Below, one piece after another: positions 40,669-50,158 of a stretch of DNA of 64,000 nucleotides. Each line of letters starts with the position of its first letter. The stretch's first letter is position 1. Made by a program: the position numbers and the translations under genes. The DNA is from Myxococcales bacterium (GTDB lineage: Bacteria > Myxococcota_A > UBA796 > GCA-2862545). The stretch lies in the NCBI GenBank assembly GCA_019634415.1, contig JAHQVJ010000039.1, positions 46,497 to 110,496 on the forward strand. The letters run 5' to 3'. The notes beneath the pieces were generated by a model. The model was not told where the DNA came from. It was given only the letters and a program-made list of their open reading frames with translations, and ran no database searches.

Positions 40669-42456
40669 GTGTCCAGAGACTCCTCCTCGAGCCTCCCCGA
40701 GCGGGGAGAGTTCGTGGTGCGTGGAGCACCTCGATCGGATCGACGCAGCCCCGTGCGCTGGGTGGTGTCGCATCTGCTGCGCTACCCGGGTCTGCTCGCG
40801 GCCTTCGTGGGCATGGGGCTGGTGCAGAGCGTGTCGGGCGCCCTCATCCCGCGCCTGACGGGCTGGGGCTTCGACGCGGTGTTGGCAGGCGCCGCGGGTG
40901 CCTCGGCACTGGGCCCCATCGCGCTGGGTGTGCTGGGGGCCGCCATCCTCCAGGGCCTGGCCGATCTGGCCAGCAGCTTCACCGTGGAGCTGCTTGGCCA
41001 GCGCCTGGAGCGAGATGCTCGCGACGAGCTGTACGTGAGCCTGCTCGGCAAGAGCCAGACGTTCCACAACCGCCAGCGGGTGGGCGACATCATGGCCCGC
41101 GCCGCCAACGACGTGCGCCAGCTCAATCCCATGATGAACCCGGGGATCTCGCTGATCTTCTCGTCGAGCTTGAGCATCGTGGTGCCCATGGCCTTCATCG
41201 CGGCCATCGATCCGCGCTTGCTGCTGGCACCGGGCTTGTTCGTGGTGGCCTTCGTGCTCGCCCTGCGCCGCTACATGCGGCAGCTCAACCCCGTCTCCTT
41301 CGCCATGCGCACCCAGTTCGGCGTGATGAACGCGGGCCTGGCCGAGACGATCCAGGGGATCGAGGTGGTGAAGTCGGTGGTGTCCGAGGCGGCCGAGCGC
41401 GATCGGTTCATGGGCAACGCCGAGCGCTATCGCGACCACTTCGTGCAGCAGGGGCAGATCCAGGCGCGCTACCTGCCACTGCTGCTCATCGGGCTGACCA
41501 TCGCGGGTGCCTTCGCCCACGGGCTGTACTTCCTGGCCATCGGCGAGCTGTCGGTGGGCGAGCTGGTGGCCTTCCTGGGCCTCATGGGGGCGCTGCGCTT
41601 TCCCGCGTTCATCTCCATCTTCACCTTCCTGCTGGTGCAGCTCGGGATCGCTGGTGCGTCGCGGATCCTCGACCTGCTGCAGCAGGAGGCCGAGATCGAC
41701 GAGAACCAAGACGGGCACGTCGCCGCGGTGCGCGGGGAGATCCGGTTCGAGGACGTGCACTTCGGCTACGGCCCCGACAAGGACGTGATTCGGGGGATGA
41801 GCTTCACGGTGCAGCCCGGTCAGACGGTGGCCATCGTGGGGCAGACGGGCTCGGGCAAGTCGACCCTCACCAAGCTCGTCAACCGGACCTACGACACCAC
41901 GGCAGGGCGGATCACCATCGACGGTGTGGACGTGCGGGACTGGAACCTGCAGAGCCTCCGCCCGCAGATCAGCGTGATCGAGCAGGACGTGTTCCTGTTC
42001 TCGCGCACCGTGGCCGAGAACATCGCCTTCGGCTTGGGGGAGCGGGCCACCGACCAGGCGATCCGCGAGGCCGCCGAGGCCGCGCAGGCCGGCGCCTTCA
42101 TCCGAGGCTTCGCCGACGGCTACGACACGGTGGTGGGGGAGCGCGGCATGACCTTGTCGGGCGGGCAGCGGCAGCGGCTGGCCATCGCCAGAGCGCTGCT
42201 GACGGACCCCCGCATCCTCGTCCTCGACGACTCCACGAGTGCGGTGGACAGCGCCACCGAGGACGCGATCCAGCGAGCGATCGACGCCGTGTTGCAGGGG
42301 CGGACCACGCTGATCATCACCCACCGTCTGTCCCAGATCCGGCGGGCGGATCACATCCTGGTGCTGCACCAAGGTGAGGTGGTGGACCAAGGAGGGCACG
42401 ACGAGCTGCTCGAGCGGTGTGCCCTGTACCAACGCATCTTCGCCAGGGTGGCTTGA
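40669..42456 (+). CDS. ABC exporter subunit A (degenerate Walker B)
   Basis: A 595-residue half-transporter: six membrane helices (about 30-330) then an ATPase domain with Walker A GQTGSGKST, signature LSGGQRQRL and Walker B ILVLDDSTSAVD. The catalytic glutamate after Walker B is replaced by aspartate. Its partner downstream has a normal glutamate but an altered signature, the pairing seen in heterodimeric exporters such as TM287/288 with one degenerate site. Its stop shares a base with the partner's ATG. Substrate unknown (lipid or drug export are typical). Confidence 0.9.
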   Translation: MSRDSSSSLPERGEFVVRGAPRSDRRSPVRWVVSHLLRYPGLLAAFVGMGLVQSVSGALIPRLTGWGFDAVLAGAAGASALGPIALGVLGAAILQGLADLASSFTVELLGQRLERDARDELYVSLLGKSQTFHNRQRVGDIMARAANDVRQLNPMMNPGISLIFSSSLSIVVPMAFIAAIDPRLLLAPGLFVVAFVLALRRYMRQLNPVSFAMRTQFGVMNAGLAETIQGIEVVKSVVSEAAERDRFMGNAERYRDHFVQQGQIQARYLPLLLIGLTIAGAFAHGLYFLAIGELSVGELVAFLGLMGALRFPAFISIFTFLLVQLGIAGASRILDLLQQEAEIDENQDGHVAAVRGEIRFEDVHFGYGPDKDVIRGMSFTVQPGQTVAIVGQTGSGKSTLTKLVNRTYDTTAGRITIDGVDVRDWNLQSLRPQISVIEQDVFLFSRTVAENIAFGLGERATDQAIREAAEAAQAGAFIRGFADGYDTVVGERGMTLSGGQRQRLAIARALLTDPRILVLDDSTSAVDSATEDAIQRAIDAVLQGRTTLIITHRLSQIRRADHILVLHQGEVVDQGGHDELLERCALYQRIFARVA

Positions 42457-44282
42457 TGGGCTTCGTCATGGACGGGCTGGCGGCCGAGGCCTACGATCGG
42501 ACCTACGGCGACCGCGAGCTGCTGGCGCGCATTCTGCGCTACTTCCGACCCTACATCGGGGTGATGACGCTGGTGGCGGGGGCCATCCTGCTCACCTCCA
42601 CGGTGGACGCGTCACTGCCGGTGATGATCTCGGTGGGCGTGGACCGACTCGCCGCCGAGGTGGCCGCAGGCGATGCCAGCGCCGAGAGCTGGCGCTCGGC
42701 GTGGGGGCTGCTGGCCCTGTTCCTGGCGGCCGGTGTGGTGTCGTGGACCCTGAACTTCGTGCGCCAGTGGTTCACGGCTCATGCCGTGGGCAACGTGGTG
42801 CTCGACGTGCGGCGCGACGCCTTCGACGCCGTGCTGGCGCGCGACATGTCGTTCTACGACGAGTTTCCCTCGGGCAAGATCGTCAGCCGGGTGACCTCGG
42901 ACACGCAGGACTTCGCGACCGTGGTCACGCTCACGCTGAACCTCATGAGCCAGCTCGGCCAGCTGCTGCTGGTGAGCACCGTGCTGTTGGTGGTCAACGT
43001 GCAGCTCGCCCTGATCGTGCTGGGCATCGCGCCGCTCGTGGTGGGGGTGGCGCTGGCCTTCCGGGCCATCGCACGGCGCACCACCACCTCGGCACGGCGT
43101 GTGCTGGCCGAGGTCAACGCCACGGTGCAGGAGACGATCACCGGGATCGGCGTCGCGAAGGCCTTTCGCCAGGAGGCCGCGATCTACGAGGCGTTCCAGC
43201 AGGTCAACGCGCGGTCCTACCGGCTCAACCTGCAGCAGGGCCTGGTGTTCTCGAGCATCTTCCCCGTGCTCGGAGTGGTGGGGGGGCTGGGTACGGCCGG
43301 TATCGTCTACTTCGGCGGTCAGCGCGTGCTCGCCGGCGCAGCCACGCCCGGCGAGTGGTACCTGTTCGTGCAGACCATCTTCCTGTTCCTGTTCCCCCTC
43401 ACCGGCATCGCCTCGTTCTGGAGCCAGTTCCAGCTAGGCATGTCGGCCAGCGAGCGCGTGTTCGCCCTGGTGGATGCCGAGCCGCGGGTGACCCAGACGG
43501 GCTCGGAGCCCGCCGCTGTGCTGAAGGGGCGCATCGAGTTCGACGCGGTGGACTTCCGCTACACCGACAAGGAACAGGTGCTGTCCGGATTCGACCTGGA
43601 GATTCCGGCGGGGCAGACGGTGGCGTTGGTGGGCCACACGGGTGCAGGCAAGTCGAGCCTCGGTAAGCTCGTGGCACGGTTCTACGAGTTCCAGGGTGGC
43701 CAGATCCGCGTGGACGGCGCCGACGTGCGCGGCTTCGACCTCGCTTCCTACCGGCGCAACCTGGGGATCGTGCAGCAGACGCCCTTCCTGTTCAGCGGCA
43801 CCGTGCGCGACAACATCCGCTACGGTCGCCCCTCCGCCTCGGACGAGGAGGTGATCGAGATCGCCGGCCGCATCGGGGGCGGGGACTGGCTGGAGGCGCT
43901 CGAGCACGGGCTCGACACGGACGTGGGCGAGGGCGGGCGCGGGATCTCCATGGGCCAGCGGCAGCTGTGCGCGCTGGCCCGGGTGCTGCTGCAGGATCCG
44001 AGCATCCTGATCCTCGACGAGGCCACGGCCTCGGTGGATCCGCTCACCGAGGCGCAGATCCAGGAGGGGCTGGACGTGGTGCTGCAGACGCGCACCGCCA
44101 TCGTGATCGCCCACCGCCTGTCCACGGTGCGGTCGGCGGACCGCATCGTGGTGCTCGACCATGGTCAGATCCTCGAAGAGGGGACCCACGACGAGCTCAC
44201 GGAGCAAGGTGGGCACTACGCGGAGCTGTACGACACCTACTTCCGCCACCAGTCCCTGGACTACGACCCCACGGCCGCCTGA
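42456..44282 (+). CDS. ABC exporter subunit B
   Basis: A 608-residue half-transporter with six membrane helices and an ATPase domain: Walker A GHTGAGKSS, signature ISMGQRQL (degenerate, normally LSGGQ), Walker B ILILDEATASVD with the catalytic Glu. With the upstream subunit it forms one canonical and one degenerate ATP site. ATG at 42456 overlaps the end of the first gene. Its stop abuts the stop of the convergent VWA gene. Confidence 0.9.
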   Translation: MGFVMDGLAAEAYDRTYGDRELLARILRYFRPYIGVMTLVAGAILLTSTVDASLPVMISVGVDRLAAEVAAGDASAESWRSAWGLLALFLAAGVVSWTLNFVRQWFTAHAVGNVVLDVRRDAFDAVLARDMSFYDEFPSGKIVSRVTSDTQDFATVVTLTLNLMSQLGQLLLVSTVLLVVNVQLALIVLGIAPLVVGVALAFRAIARRTTTSARRVLAEVNATVQETITGIGVAKAFRQEAAIYEAFQQVNARSYRLNLQQGLVFSSIFPVLGVVGGLGTAGIVYFGGQRVLAGAATPGEWYLFVQTIFLFLFPLTGIASFWSQFQLGMSASERVFALVDAEPRVTQTGSEPAAVLKGRIEFDAVDFRYTDKEQVLSGFDLEIPAGQTVALVGHTGAGKSSLGKLVARFYEFQGGQIRVDGADVRGFDLASYRRNLGIVQQTPFLFSGTVRDNIRYGRPSASDEEVIEIAGRIGGGDWLEALEHGLDTDVGEGGRGISMGQRQLCALARVLLQDPSILILDEATASVDPLTEAQIQEGLDVVLQTRTAIVIAHRLSTVRSADRIVVLDHGQILEEGTHDELTEQGGHYAELYDTYFRHQSLDYDPTAA

Positions 44283-45509
44283 CTACAGCTGCTCGGCCAG
44301 CGCTTCCGCCATGGCCTCGTCCATGCCCGCACCCGCCTGCTTGGCGGCGTTGTCGCGGATCCACTGCTGCCGCTTGGCCTGGATGGTGCCGATCTCCGAG
44401 CGTGTCTTCTTGCGGTCCAGCTCTCGGCGATCCACCTCGGCGCGGAGCTGCTCGGTGGTCAGGCCCTGCAGCTCCTTGGGCAGCCCTGCGCGATCCAGCG
44501 TCTCGAGGTTCACCTGCCCGCCGTTGCGACCGTCCACGAGATCCCAGGTGGGGTTCACGTATTTGCCGGAGCCCTTGGTGGAGATGCGGCTCGACAGGGT
44601 GCCCCCTCCCATGCCGGAGCTCGAGGCGTCGTTGGCGTGCATCTGCGCGATCTTCTGCTGGCCCTGGGCGCCGTAGGGGATGTAGGTGCGGTTGAGCGCC
44701 TCGTTGAGCTGCTGCAGCTGCCCGTCGAAGGGGGTCGCCACCGCGACGGCGGACTGAGCGGCATCGATGGCGAAGTACCGGCCCTTGCCCGACTGGGCGA
44801 CGTCGGCCCAGCCGATGCCGCGACCGGCCTCGAGCGCACCGGCGAACAGCGTGTTCACCACGATCCCCGAGGCCGCAGCGTGGGCGGCCACCTGGCGCGC
44901 CTCGTCGGGTCCCTGGAACGCGCTCTCGTTGCCGGCCACGAACATCAGGCGTCGGTTGTCGTTGCCGGCGGGGGTCCAGCTCAGGGTGTTCACCGCGGTC
45001 TTCACGGTGGTGCCGACGTACTCGTCGCCGCCGGAGATCTGCAGCTCCCAGATCCGGCTGTACAGCTCGTCGAGATCGTCGGTGAGATCCATGACCACGC
45101 GGACGTAGCCAGTGTCTGCGCCATAGCTGGGGCTACCGTAGGCGAGCAGGCCCACGCGCAGCGTGGCGTCGCGGTCCAGCGCGTCCACCTCGTTGACCAT
45201 GTCCCACAGCCGGGCGCGCACGGAGTCGATGAGCTGGCCCATGGAGCCCGACGTGTCCAACGCCACCACCACGTCGATGGTGCGACCCTCGCCCTTCGGT
45301 GCTGCAGCGGCGGGGACCTGCGGATCGGGTGCGGTGACCACGCTTGGCTCCACCGCAGCCGTCGGCTCCAGGGTGGGCAGCGGGGCGTTCGTGGGCTCGG
45401 GGGGAGCCTCGACCTGACCGAGCGTCGCGGCGGGCAGGATCCGAGGTGCCAGCAGCGCTGCACCGATGGCGAGCAGTGCGAGACCCGTCGACAAGTGCCA
45501 CTTCTTCAT
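44283..45509 (-). CDS. Exported VWA-domain protein
   Basis: A 408-residue protein. ATG at 45509 with GGAGG 6 bases upstream. Signal peptide/anchor MKKWHLSTGLALLAIGAALL, a Pro/Ala-rich linker, then a von Willebrand A domain opening DVVVALDTSGSMG (MIDAS, about residue 75) with later conserved threonine and aspartate. The C-terminal 130 residues are charged and helical. VWA domains bind partner proteins through a metal ion. No operon partner is obvious; the CPBP protease gene upstream is 53 bp away. Confidence 0.85.
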   Translation of the reverse strand: MKKWHLSTGLALLAIGAALLAPRILPAATLGQVEAPPEPTNAPLPTLEPTAAVEPSVVTAPDPQVPAAAAPKGEGRTIDVVVALDTSGSMGQLIDSVRARLWDMVNEVDALDRDATLRVGLLAYGSPSYGADTGYVRVVMDLTDDLDELYSRIWELQISGGDEYVGTTVKTAVNTLSWTPAGNDNRRLMFVAGNESAFQGPDEARQVAAHAAASGIVVNTLFAGALEAGRGIGWADVAQSGKGRYFAIDAAQSAVAVATPFDGQLQQLNEALNRTYIPYGAQGQQKIAQMHANDASSSGMGGGTLSSRISTKGSGKYVNPTWDLVDGRNGGQVNLETLDRAGLPKELQGLTTEQLRAEVDRRELDRKKTRSEIGTIQAKRQQWIRDNAAKQAGAGMDEAMAEALAEQL

Positions 45510-45562
45510 TCCGACCTCCGTGCTCCAGTCAGAACACGCCGCTCGGTCCGAGTTCCGGGCGT

Positions 45563-46303
45563 TTACGGAGCGGTTACCGGCCGACCGTCGGTGGCCGGGG
45601 CCCACAGCGCCCTGTGGAGCAAGCTCCCACCGAGCAGGTCGAGCACCGCGTGGGTGAGCATGGGCAGCCAGAGCGCTCCGGTGAGCAGGTACAGCGACCC
45701 CATCCACACGCCGATGCCCACGATCTGCAGCGCCTTGGCCGGGCCCTGGTACAGGTGCACCGCCCCGAAGAGCAACGCCGCGAGCAGCATGGCGACGACG
45801 TCGGTGGTCCATGTGGACAGGCAGGCGATCAGGAAGCCCCGATAGAGCAGCTCTTCGCAGATCCCTGCCGTCAGCGCGACTCCGTGGAACCACCGCTGCT
45901 GGGCGGCGGTCCGCGGGATGAACATCGCCAGATCGCGGAACTGCGCTCGCAAGCTCGCCCGTAGCGAGGGGCGTCGCGAGACGAGAGCGAGCTGGACTGC
46001 GGTGGGCAGCAGGCCGGCGACCGCGAGCAGGGTGCCCCATCCCAGCCAGGCGTCCACCACCACCGGTCGCAGCCCGAGGAGGCTGGCGCTCCGGCCCGTC
46101 CAGATCCACAGCGCCAGCACGAAGGCGGCGAGCAGCCACTGCACCGCGATGGTGGTGCGGTAGTCCTCGGACGGATCGTAGGGAAGCGCGATCTCGCCTC
46201 GGGCCAGCGCCCGCTGCAGCTGGCGGGTCTGGGCCCAGGAGTAGCTTGGGTACAGCACACCCAGGATCAGGAGCAGCAAGACGTCGGGCGCGGTGAAGAT
46301 CAC
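45563..46303 (-). CDS. CPBP-family intramembrane metalloprotease
   Basis: A 246-residue protein of about seven membrane helices. The CPBP (Abi) motifs are in order: EELLYRGFL (EExxxR), FGAVHLYQG (FxxxH) and THAVLDL (HxxxD/N). GTG start at 46303 overlaps the stop of the regulator gene upstream. CPBP proteases include prenyl-protein endopeptidases and bacteriocin self-immunity proteins; the role here is unknown, but coupling to a winged-helix regulator suggests regulated expression. Confidence 0.85.
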   Translation of the reverse strand: MIFTAPDVLLLLILGVLYPSYSWAQTRQLQRALARGEIALPYDPSEDYRTTIAVQWLLAAFVLALWIWTGRSASLLGLRPVVVDAWLGWGTLLAVAGLLPTAVQLALVSRRPSLRASLRAQFRDLAMFIPRTAAQQRWFHGVALTAGICEELLYRGFLIACLSTWTTDVVAMLLAALLFGAVHLYQGPAKALQIVGIGVWMGSLYLLTGALWLPMLTHAVLDLLGGSLLHRALWAPATDGRPVTAP

Positions 46304-46884
46304 TGGGGCCTCCGGCGGTCGGGCAGCGGCATCCACGCCAGCGTCAGCGAGCAGAACTCGGCATCCTCGGTGGGAGGCCCCTGCTCGCCGAGCAGCGCGA
46401 TCACGGCGTCGAGGTGGGCGTTGATCCGGCGCAGGGCGTCGGGCGAGCAGGCGGCGTGGAGGCGCACCGCCAGGAAGTTGCGGTGATCGCCTTCGAAGCG
46501 GGCGGTTCCGTGCGTTAGGCTCGCCGCCATGTCGCGGGCGGCCATCCGCTGCGCGGCGCGCAGGGTGCGAGCAGCGTCTTCGTGTTGGTCGGGGGTGTCG
46601 ACGGGGAGCGTGAGGGTGTCGGCCACCAAGCCGAACAGGGCCTCGGGCTTCTTGCGGCGGGGGCGGCTGCCGACGCGCCGGACGAGCCCCACCTCCACCA
46701 GCCGATGCACGTGGTAGTACACCGCGGTGGTGGGACGCCCCATCTGGTGCGCCAGATCCCGCACGGACTGCGGCTGCGGTGTGTCCAGCAAGCCGAGGAT
46801 CTCGAGCCGGATCGGGGAAGCCAGCGCCTTGCGCTGCTCGGGATCACAGACGTCGTGTGCTCGGTGTGGGGTCTGGGTGGGCAT
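46300..46884 (-). CDS. ArsR-like winged-helix transcriptional regulator
   Basis: A 194-residue regulator. The N-terminal 90 residues form a winged helix: KALASPIRLEILGLL, PQSVRDLAHQMGRPTTAVYYHVHRL (turn and recognition helix split here for length) and a wing LVRRVGSRPRRKKPE. The C-terminal half is a helical ligand or dimer domain without metal-binding Cys pairs, so it is ArsR-like in fold but not a metal sensor of the usual kind. Coupled by 4-bp overlap to the CPBP protease gene. Confidence 0.83.
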   Translation of the reverse strand: MPTQTPHRAHDVCDPEQRKALASPIRLEILGLLDTPQPQSVRDLAHQMGRPTTAVYYHVHRLVEVGLVRRVGSRPRRKKPEALFGLVADTLTLPVDTPDQHEDAARTLRAAQRMAARDMAASLTHGTARFEGDHRNFLAVRLHAACSPDALRRINAHLDAVIALLGEQGPPTEDAEFCSLTLAWMPLPDRRRPQ

Positions 46885-46915
46885 GCCCCAGGTGTACGGG
46901 ACTGCTCGAAAAGGA

Positions 46916-47506
46916 TCAACTTCTTGAATTAATCCGCAGCTGCAGCGACACCGTGGGCATCATGTGGCCCGCGGGTCCAGCGAGCTTGATGACGGGCACG
47001 TCGGCGAACAGCCCCACGGAGGCTCGCCGCGACAGGCTGTAGCTGGCGCCGAGCCGGTCCACGACGCACCAGAAGTCGGGGCTGGCCTGGCTGGTGACCC
47101 ACATCAGGCCCATGCCTCCGTGCAGCCAGAAGCGGCCGAGCCGCCCCTCCCGCAGCGCCACGGCGCGCACGTCGGCGCCGGGCACGCGGCCGTCGCCTCC
47201 CAGGCCCCCCAGCCACTCTCCCGACAGGCGGGCGCCCCAGTTGCCGCGGCGCAGGTGCAGGGTGGTGCCTGCGCTGGGGGTGAGTGTGGGGGCGGGCAGA
47301 TCCATGCGCTCGCTGGCCCACAGGCCCACGGAGAGCCACTCGGAGACGGCGTGGGAGACCTCGAGCTGGCCCACGTTGCGGAAGCCGGCGCCGATCTGCA
47401 GGCGGGTGACGCCGGCGATGCGCGGCAGCTGTGCGTGGTGTGCGGGAGCGGGGGCTTGTTCTGCGCGCGCGGCGCAGGTCCACAGGGCGAGGGAGAGGGC
47501 GGTCAT
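46916..47506 (-). CDS. Outer-membrane beta-barrel-like protein
   Basis: A 196-residue protein with a signal peptide (MTALSLALWTCAARA) and alternating hydrophobic strands with Gly and aromatic residues, ending VSLQLRINSRS. ATG at 47506 overlaps the stop of the membrane hydroxylase gene by 4 bp, so the two are coupled. A small beta-barrel or lipocalin-like fold is plausible; no family recognised. Confidence 0.65.
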   Translation of the reverse strand: MTALSLALWTCAARAEQAPAPAHHAQLPRIAGVTRLQIGAGFRNVGQLEVSHAVSEWLSVGLWASERMDLPAPTLTPSAGTTLHLRRGNWGARLSGEWLGGLGGDGRVPGADVRAVALREGRLGRFWLHGGMGLMWVTSQASPDFWCVVDRLGASYSLSRRASVGLFADVPVIKLAGPAGHMMPTVSLQLRINSRS

Positions 47507-48966
47507 GGGGACACCTCCAGGTGCAGCTCGACGTGATCGGTGGCGGTTCGCCCGTCGCTGTCCGTGAGGGTGACGTCGAGGCGAGCGGGCCGGCCGCGCA
47601 CGTCGTCGGCGGAGCGGATGTCGAGGAGGGCGAGGAGATCGGGGCGATGCAGCGTGCAGGCGTCGTCGTCGGTGGGCAGCAGGTGCACGCGCACGTCGGA
47701 GCCGCCCAGGGGCTGGCCCCCTTCGGCGTCGGTGAGGGTGGCGGACACGTCCACCGCGGCGGTGGTGGCCTCCGACCACACGTCGAACAGCACGTGGTAG
47801 CCGCCCTGCGGACCGAGGTACACCCGGCCAGCGTCGGGGACCTCCACCGACAGCGCAGGCGGATCCTGTAGGCAGTGCTCGGCCACCTGCACGGGAGCGC
47901 AGGCCCAGGAGCTGGCCCCGAGGGCGGCTGCGGCACCGGTGTGCGAGCGACGACCGGTCAGCCGCGTGCCGCACCACGCGAGCAGCCCGAGCATGCCGAG
48001 GCTTGCAGCGGCGCGTGCGGCAGCGTCGAGCTCGCTCGCTTGGTGGGTGGCGACGAACGAGGCCACAGCGGCCATCGCGACCCACAGCCACGCCTGTCGA
48101 GAGGGGCGGGGGCGCTGGGCGGAGGGGCTCACCGGTGCCAGCGATCCGTCGGGCTCCCACTCGGGGGGCATTGCCCACACCGCCACGGCCAACGCCAGCG
48201 TGGGGGCGCGCTGCGACTTGCGCCACAGCAGCGCGAAGGGCTCCACCACCGCGGTGATGGGGTCGGTGGAGGAGACCGGTGTGACGGTGCCGTAGTCCAC
48301 GGGCTCGGTCTCGACGGCGAAGGTGCCGAACAGGTGGTCCCACAGGGTGAGCACACCGCCGAGGTTCTTGTCGAGGTAGGCCGGGTTGCGTCCGTGGTGC
48401 ACGCGATGGGCGGACGGCGTCATCAGCAGGTGGTCCAGCACGCCGAGCTTGCCCACCAGCTCGGTGTGGATGAAGAACTGCCACACCATGATGCCGACGT
48501 ACAGGGCCAGGGCCATCTCGAAGGGGATGCCCAGCAGCGCGGCCGGGAGCGCCACGAGCACGCCCTCCTGTACCCACGACAGGCGGATCCCGACGGTGAG
48601 GTTGTAGTCCTCGCTCTGGTGATGCACCGCGTGGATGGCCCACAGCAGGCCGGTGTGGTGGGACAGCCAGTGGCGCGCGTAGCTGGCGAAGTCCATGACG
48701 AGGAAGGCGAGTGCCCAGTGCCAGAGCACCGTCGTGGACCAGCCGTCCCACAGCCCCAGGTGCGCGACCAGCCAGGGGTAGCCGAGCAGCGGTGCGAGGC
48801 CGGTGAGGGAGTTGAGCGCGCGCTGCCCCGCAGCCACCGCCAGGTTGCTGGCGCCCATGCGCCGACGGTAGACGTTGCGGCCCAGGGCGTGGGCGATCAG
48901 GGCCTCGACGCCGATCAGGGCGATGAGCGTGGGGCCCAGCAACAGCGCGTAGGCATTGACGGACAT
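47503..48966 (-). CDS. Sterol desaturase/AGMO-type membrane hydroxylase with extra C-terminal domain
   Basis: A 487-residue protein. Residues 1-300 form a fatty acid hydroxylase-type membrane domain with the histidine-box set for a di-iron centre: HWLSHH, HAVHHQSEDYN and HRVHHGRN. The HHQSEDYN wording resembles alkylglycerol monooxygenase (ether lipid cleavage) as well as bacterial sterol desaturase-family proteins. After three more helices a periplasmic domain of about 150 residues follows, with a beta-rich Ig-like character. That extension is unusual. The coupled downstream gene encodes a secreted beta protein. Confidence 0.82.
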   Translation of the reverse strand: MSVNAYALLLGPTLIALIGVEALIAHALGRNVYRRRMGASNLAVAAGQRALNSLTGLAPLLGYPWLVAHLGLWDGWSTTVLWHWALAFLVMDFASYARHWLSHHTGLLWAIHAVHHQSEDYNLTVGIRLSWVQEGVLVALPAALLGIPFEMALALYVGIMVWQFFIHTELVGKLGVLDHLLMTPSAHRVHHGRNPAYLDKNLGGVLTLWDHLFGTFAVETEPVDYGTVTPVSSTDPITAVVEPFALLWRKSQRAPTLALAVAVWAMPPEWEPDGSLAPVSPSAQRPRPSRQAWLWVAMAAVASFVATHQASELDAAARAAASLGMLGLLAWCGTRLTGRRSHTGAAAALGASSWACAPVQVAEHCLQDPPALSVEVPDAGRVYLGPQGGYHVLFDVWSEATTAAVDVSATLTDAEGGQPLGGSDVRVHLLPTDDDACTLHRPDLLALLDIRSADDVRGRPARLDVTLTDSDGRTATDHVELHLEVSP

Positions 48967-49085
48967 GGGTGCGCCTCCGTGCGGGACGGAAGCAATGGCC
49001 GTGCCAGGCGTCGGGCGCGCCGATGCGGCCGAGCCCTCGGGGCAGTGTCGCCTCTGGGCGTCAGTCGTCGCCGATCAGCTCCGGT

Positions 49086-50158
49086 TCAGTCCTCGGCCCA
49101 CCAGAACGGGCGACGTCTCGCTGGTGTGACGTCGAAGGCGCTCGAGCCGTCCGGCCGTGGCATCCCGTGGAGGCGCTTCCATCCGGCTGCGACGAGCTGC
49201 TGGACGAGCTTCTTGGGCAGGCCTCGGACCGACCCGATCGCCCATTCCGGATCGCGAGGGCGCGCAGCCCCGGCTGATCAGCGAGGGCTGCGATGTCGTC
49301 GTCGTCGACGTCGACGGACAGGAACGACAGGCCGCCCGCGCGGCGGTGGGGCATCTGTTCGCCCTGTCGGCGCCAGTCTCGGAAGTCCAGCCCGACCATG
49401 CCATGGGTACGCAGGTTGGGCCCTTGGCGTGCGGTGAGATCGATGAACTCGAGCCGGTCGAGCCGCTCCAGCGCCTGCAGGAGCGGGTCGTCGACGCGCT
49501 CCACGCCGGACAGCGTCAGCTCCTCGATCGTCACTGGGAGCGAGTCGACGAGGGTCAGAGCCTGGTCAACGTGGGCCGCCCTTCCGGATGGCGGGCCGAG
49601 GTTGACCTCGATGGACCGCAGCGACGCCAGATCGCGCAGGGACTCGAGCTCGCCGATGCCGACGTTGGGTGAGCCGACCACGTAGCTGGCCTCGAGTCTC
49701 AGCTCGCGGAGGTGACGCAGCGAGGTCAACGCAGGAAGCACGGTCAAGGGCTGGCTGGAGCGCGCGTGGTTGGTCATGCAGCAGGCGCTGCAGACACCGG
49801 AGATCGGCGAGGGCAGGCCCGGTGCTCGCGTCGACGGTGCAGTGGCACAGCTCCAGGCTCAGCAGGTCCCCTCGCACAGGTGAGGACATGGCCTGAAGCG
49901 CACGCCGTAGCGACGGGCCGTCCAGGCCGTTCAGCAGCACGAACCGCAGGGCGACCAGGGACGAATGGGTCCACAACGCCCCCCAGTCCATTCACGGCCG
50001 TCGTCGAGGGCTGCATCCATGGCGAGCTGCAGCGCGACGAGCTCCGCGCGAGGGTCTCCGCGCTCGCGAAGCAGATCGGCGAGCACCCGAGAGGAAGCCT
50101 CCTTCCGGTCTCGGGCGAGTCGCGCGACGACGTCGTCGGACAGAGCGCCTCCGCCCAG
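49086..50158 (-). pseudogene. Frameshifted TIGR02996/LRR protein gene
   Basis: Reading the minus strand, one LRR-like protein can be followed only by changing frame at least three times. It begins directly after the stop of the channel gene with SDDVVARLARDRKEA and LLRERGDPRAELVALQ (the TIGR02996 signature), but without a start codon. The frame shifts at a run of six G at about 49985, again near 49775, where LRR segments (LRHLRELRLEASYV, LASLRSIEVNLG) begin, and again near 49260, after which GLPKKLVQQLVAAGW leads to a stop at 49086. Such proteins are common in Myxococcota. Sequencing error cannot be excluded, but three breaks in one gene favour real decay. Confidence 0.7.
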
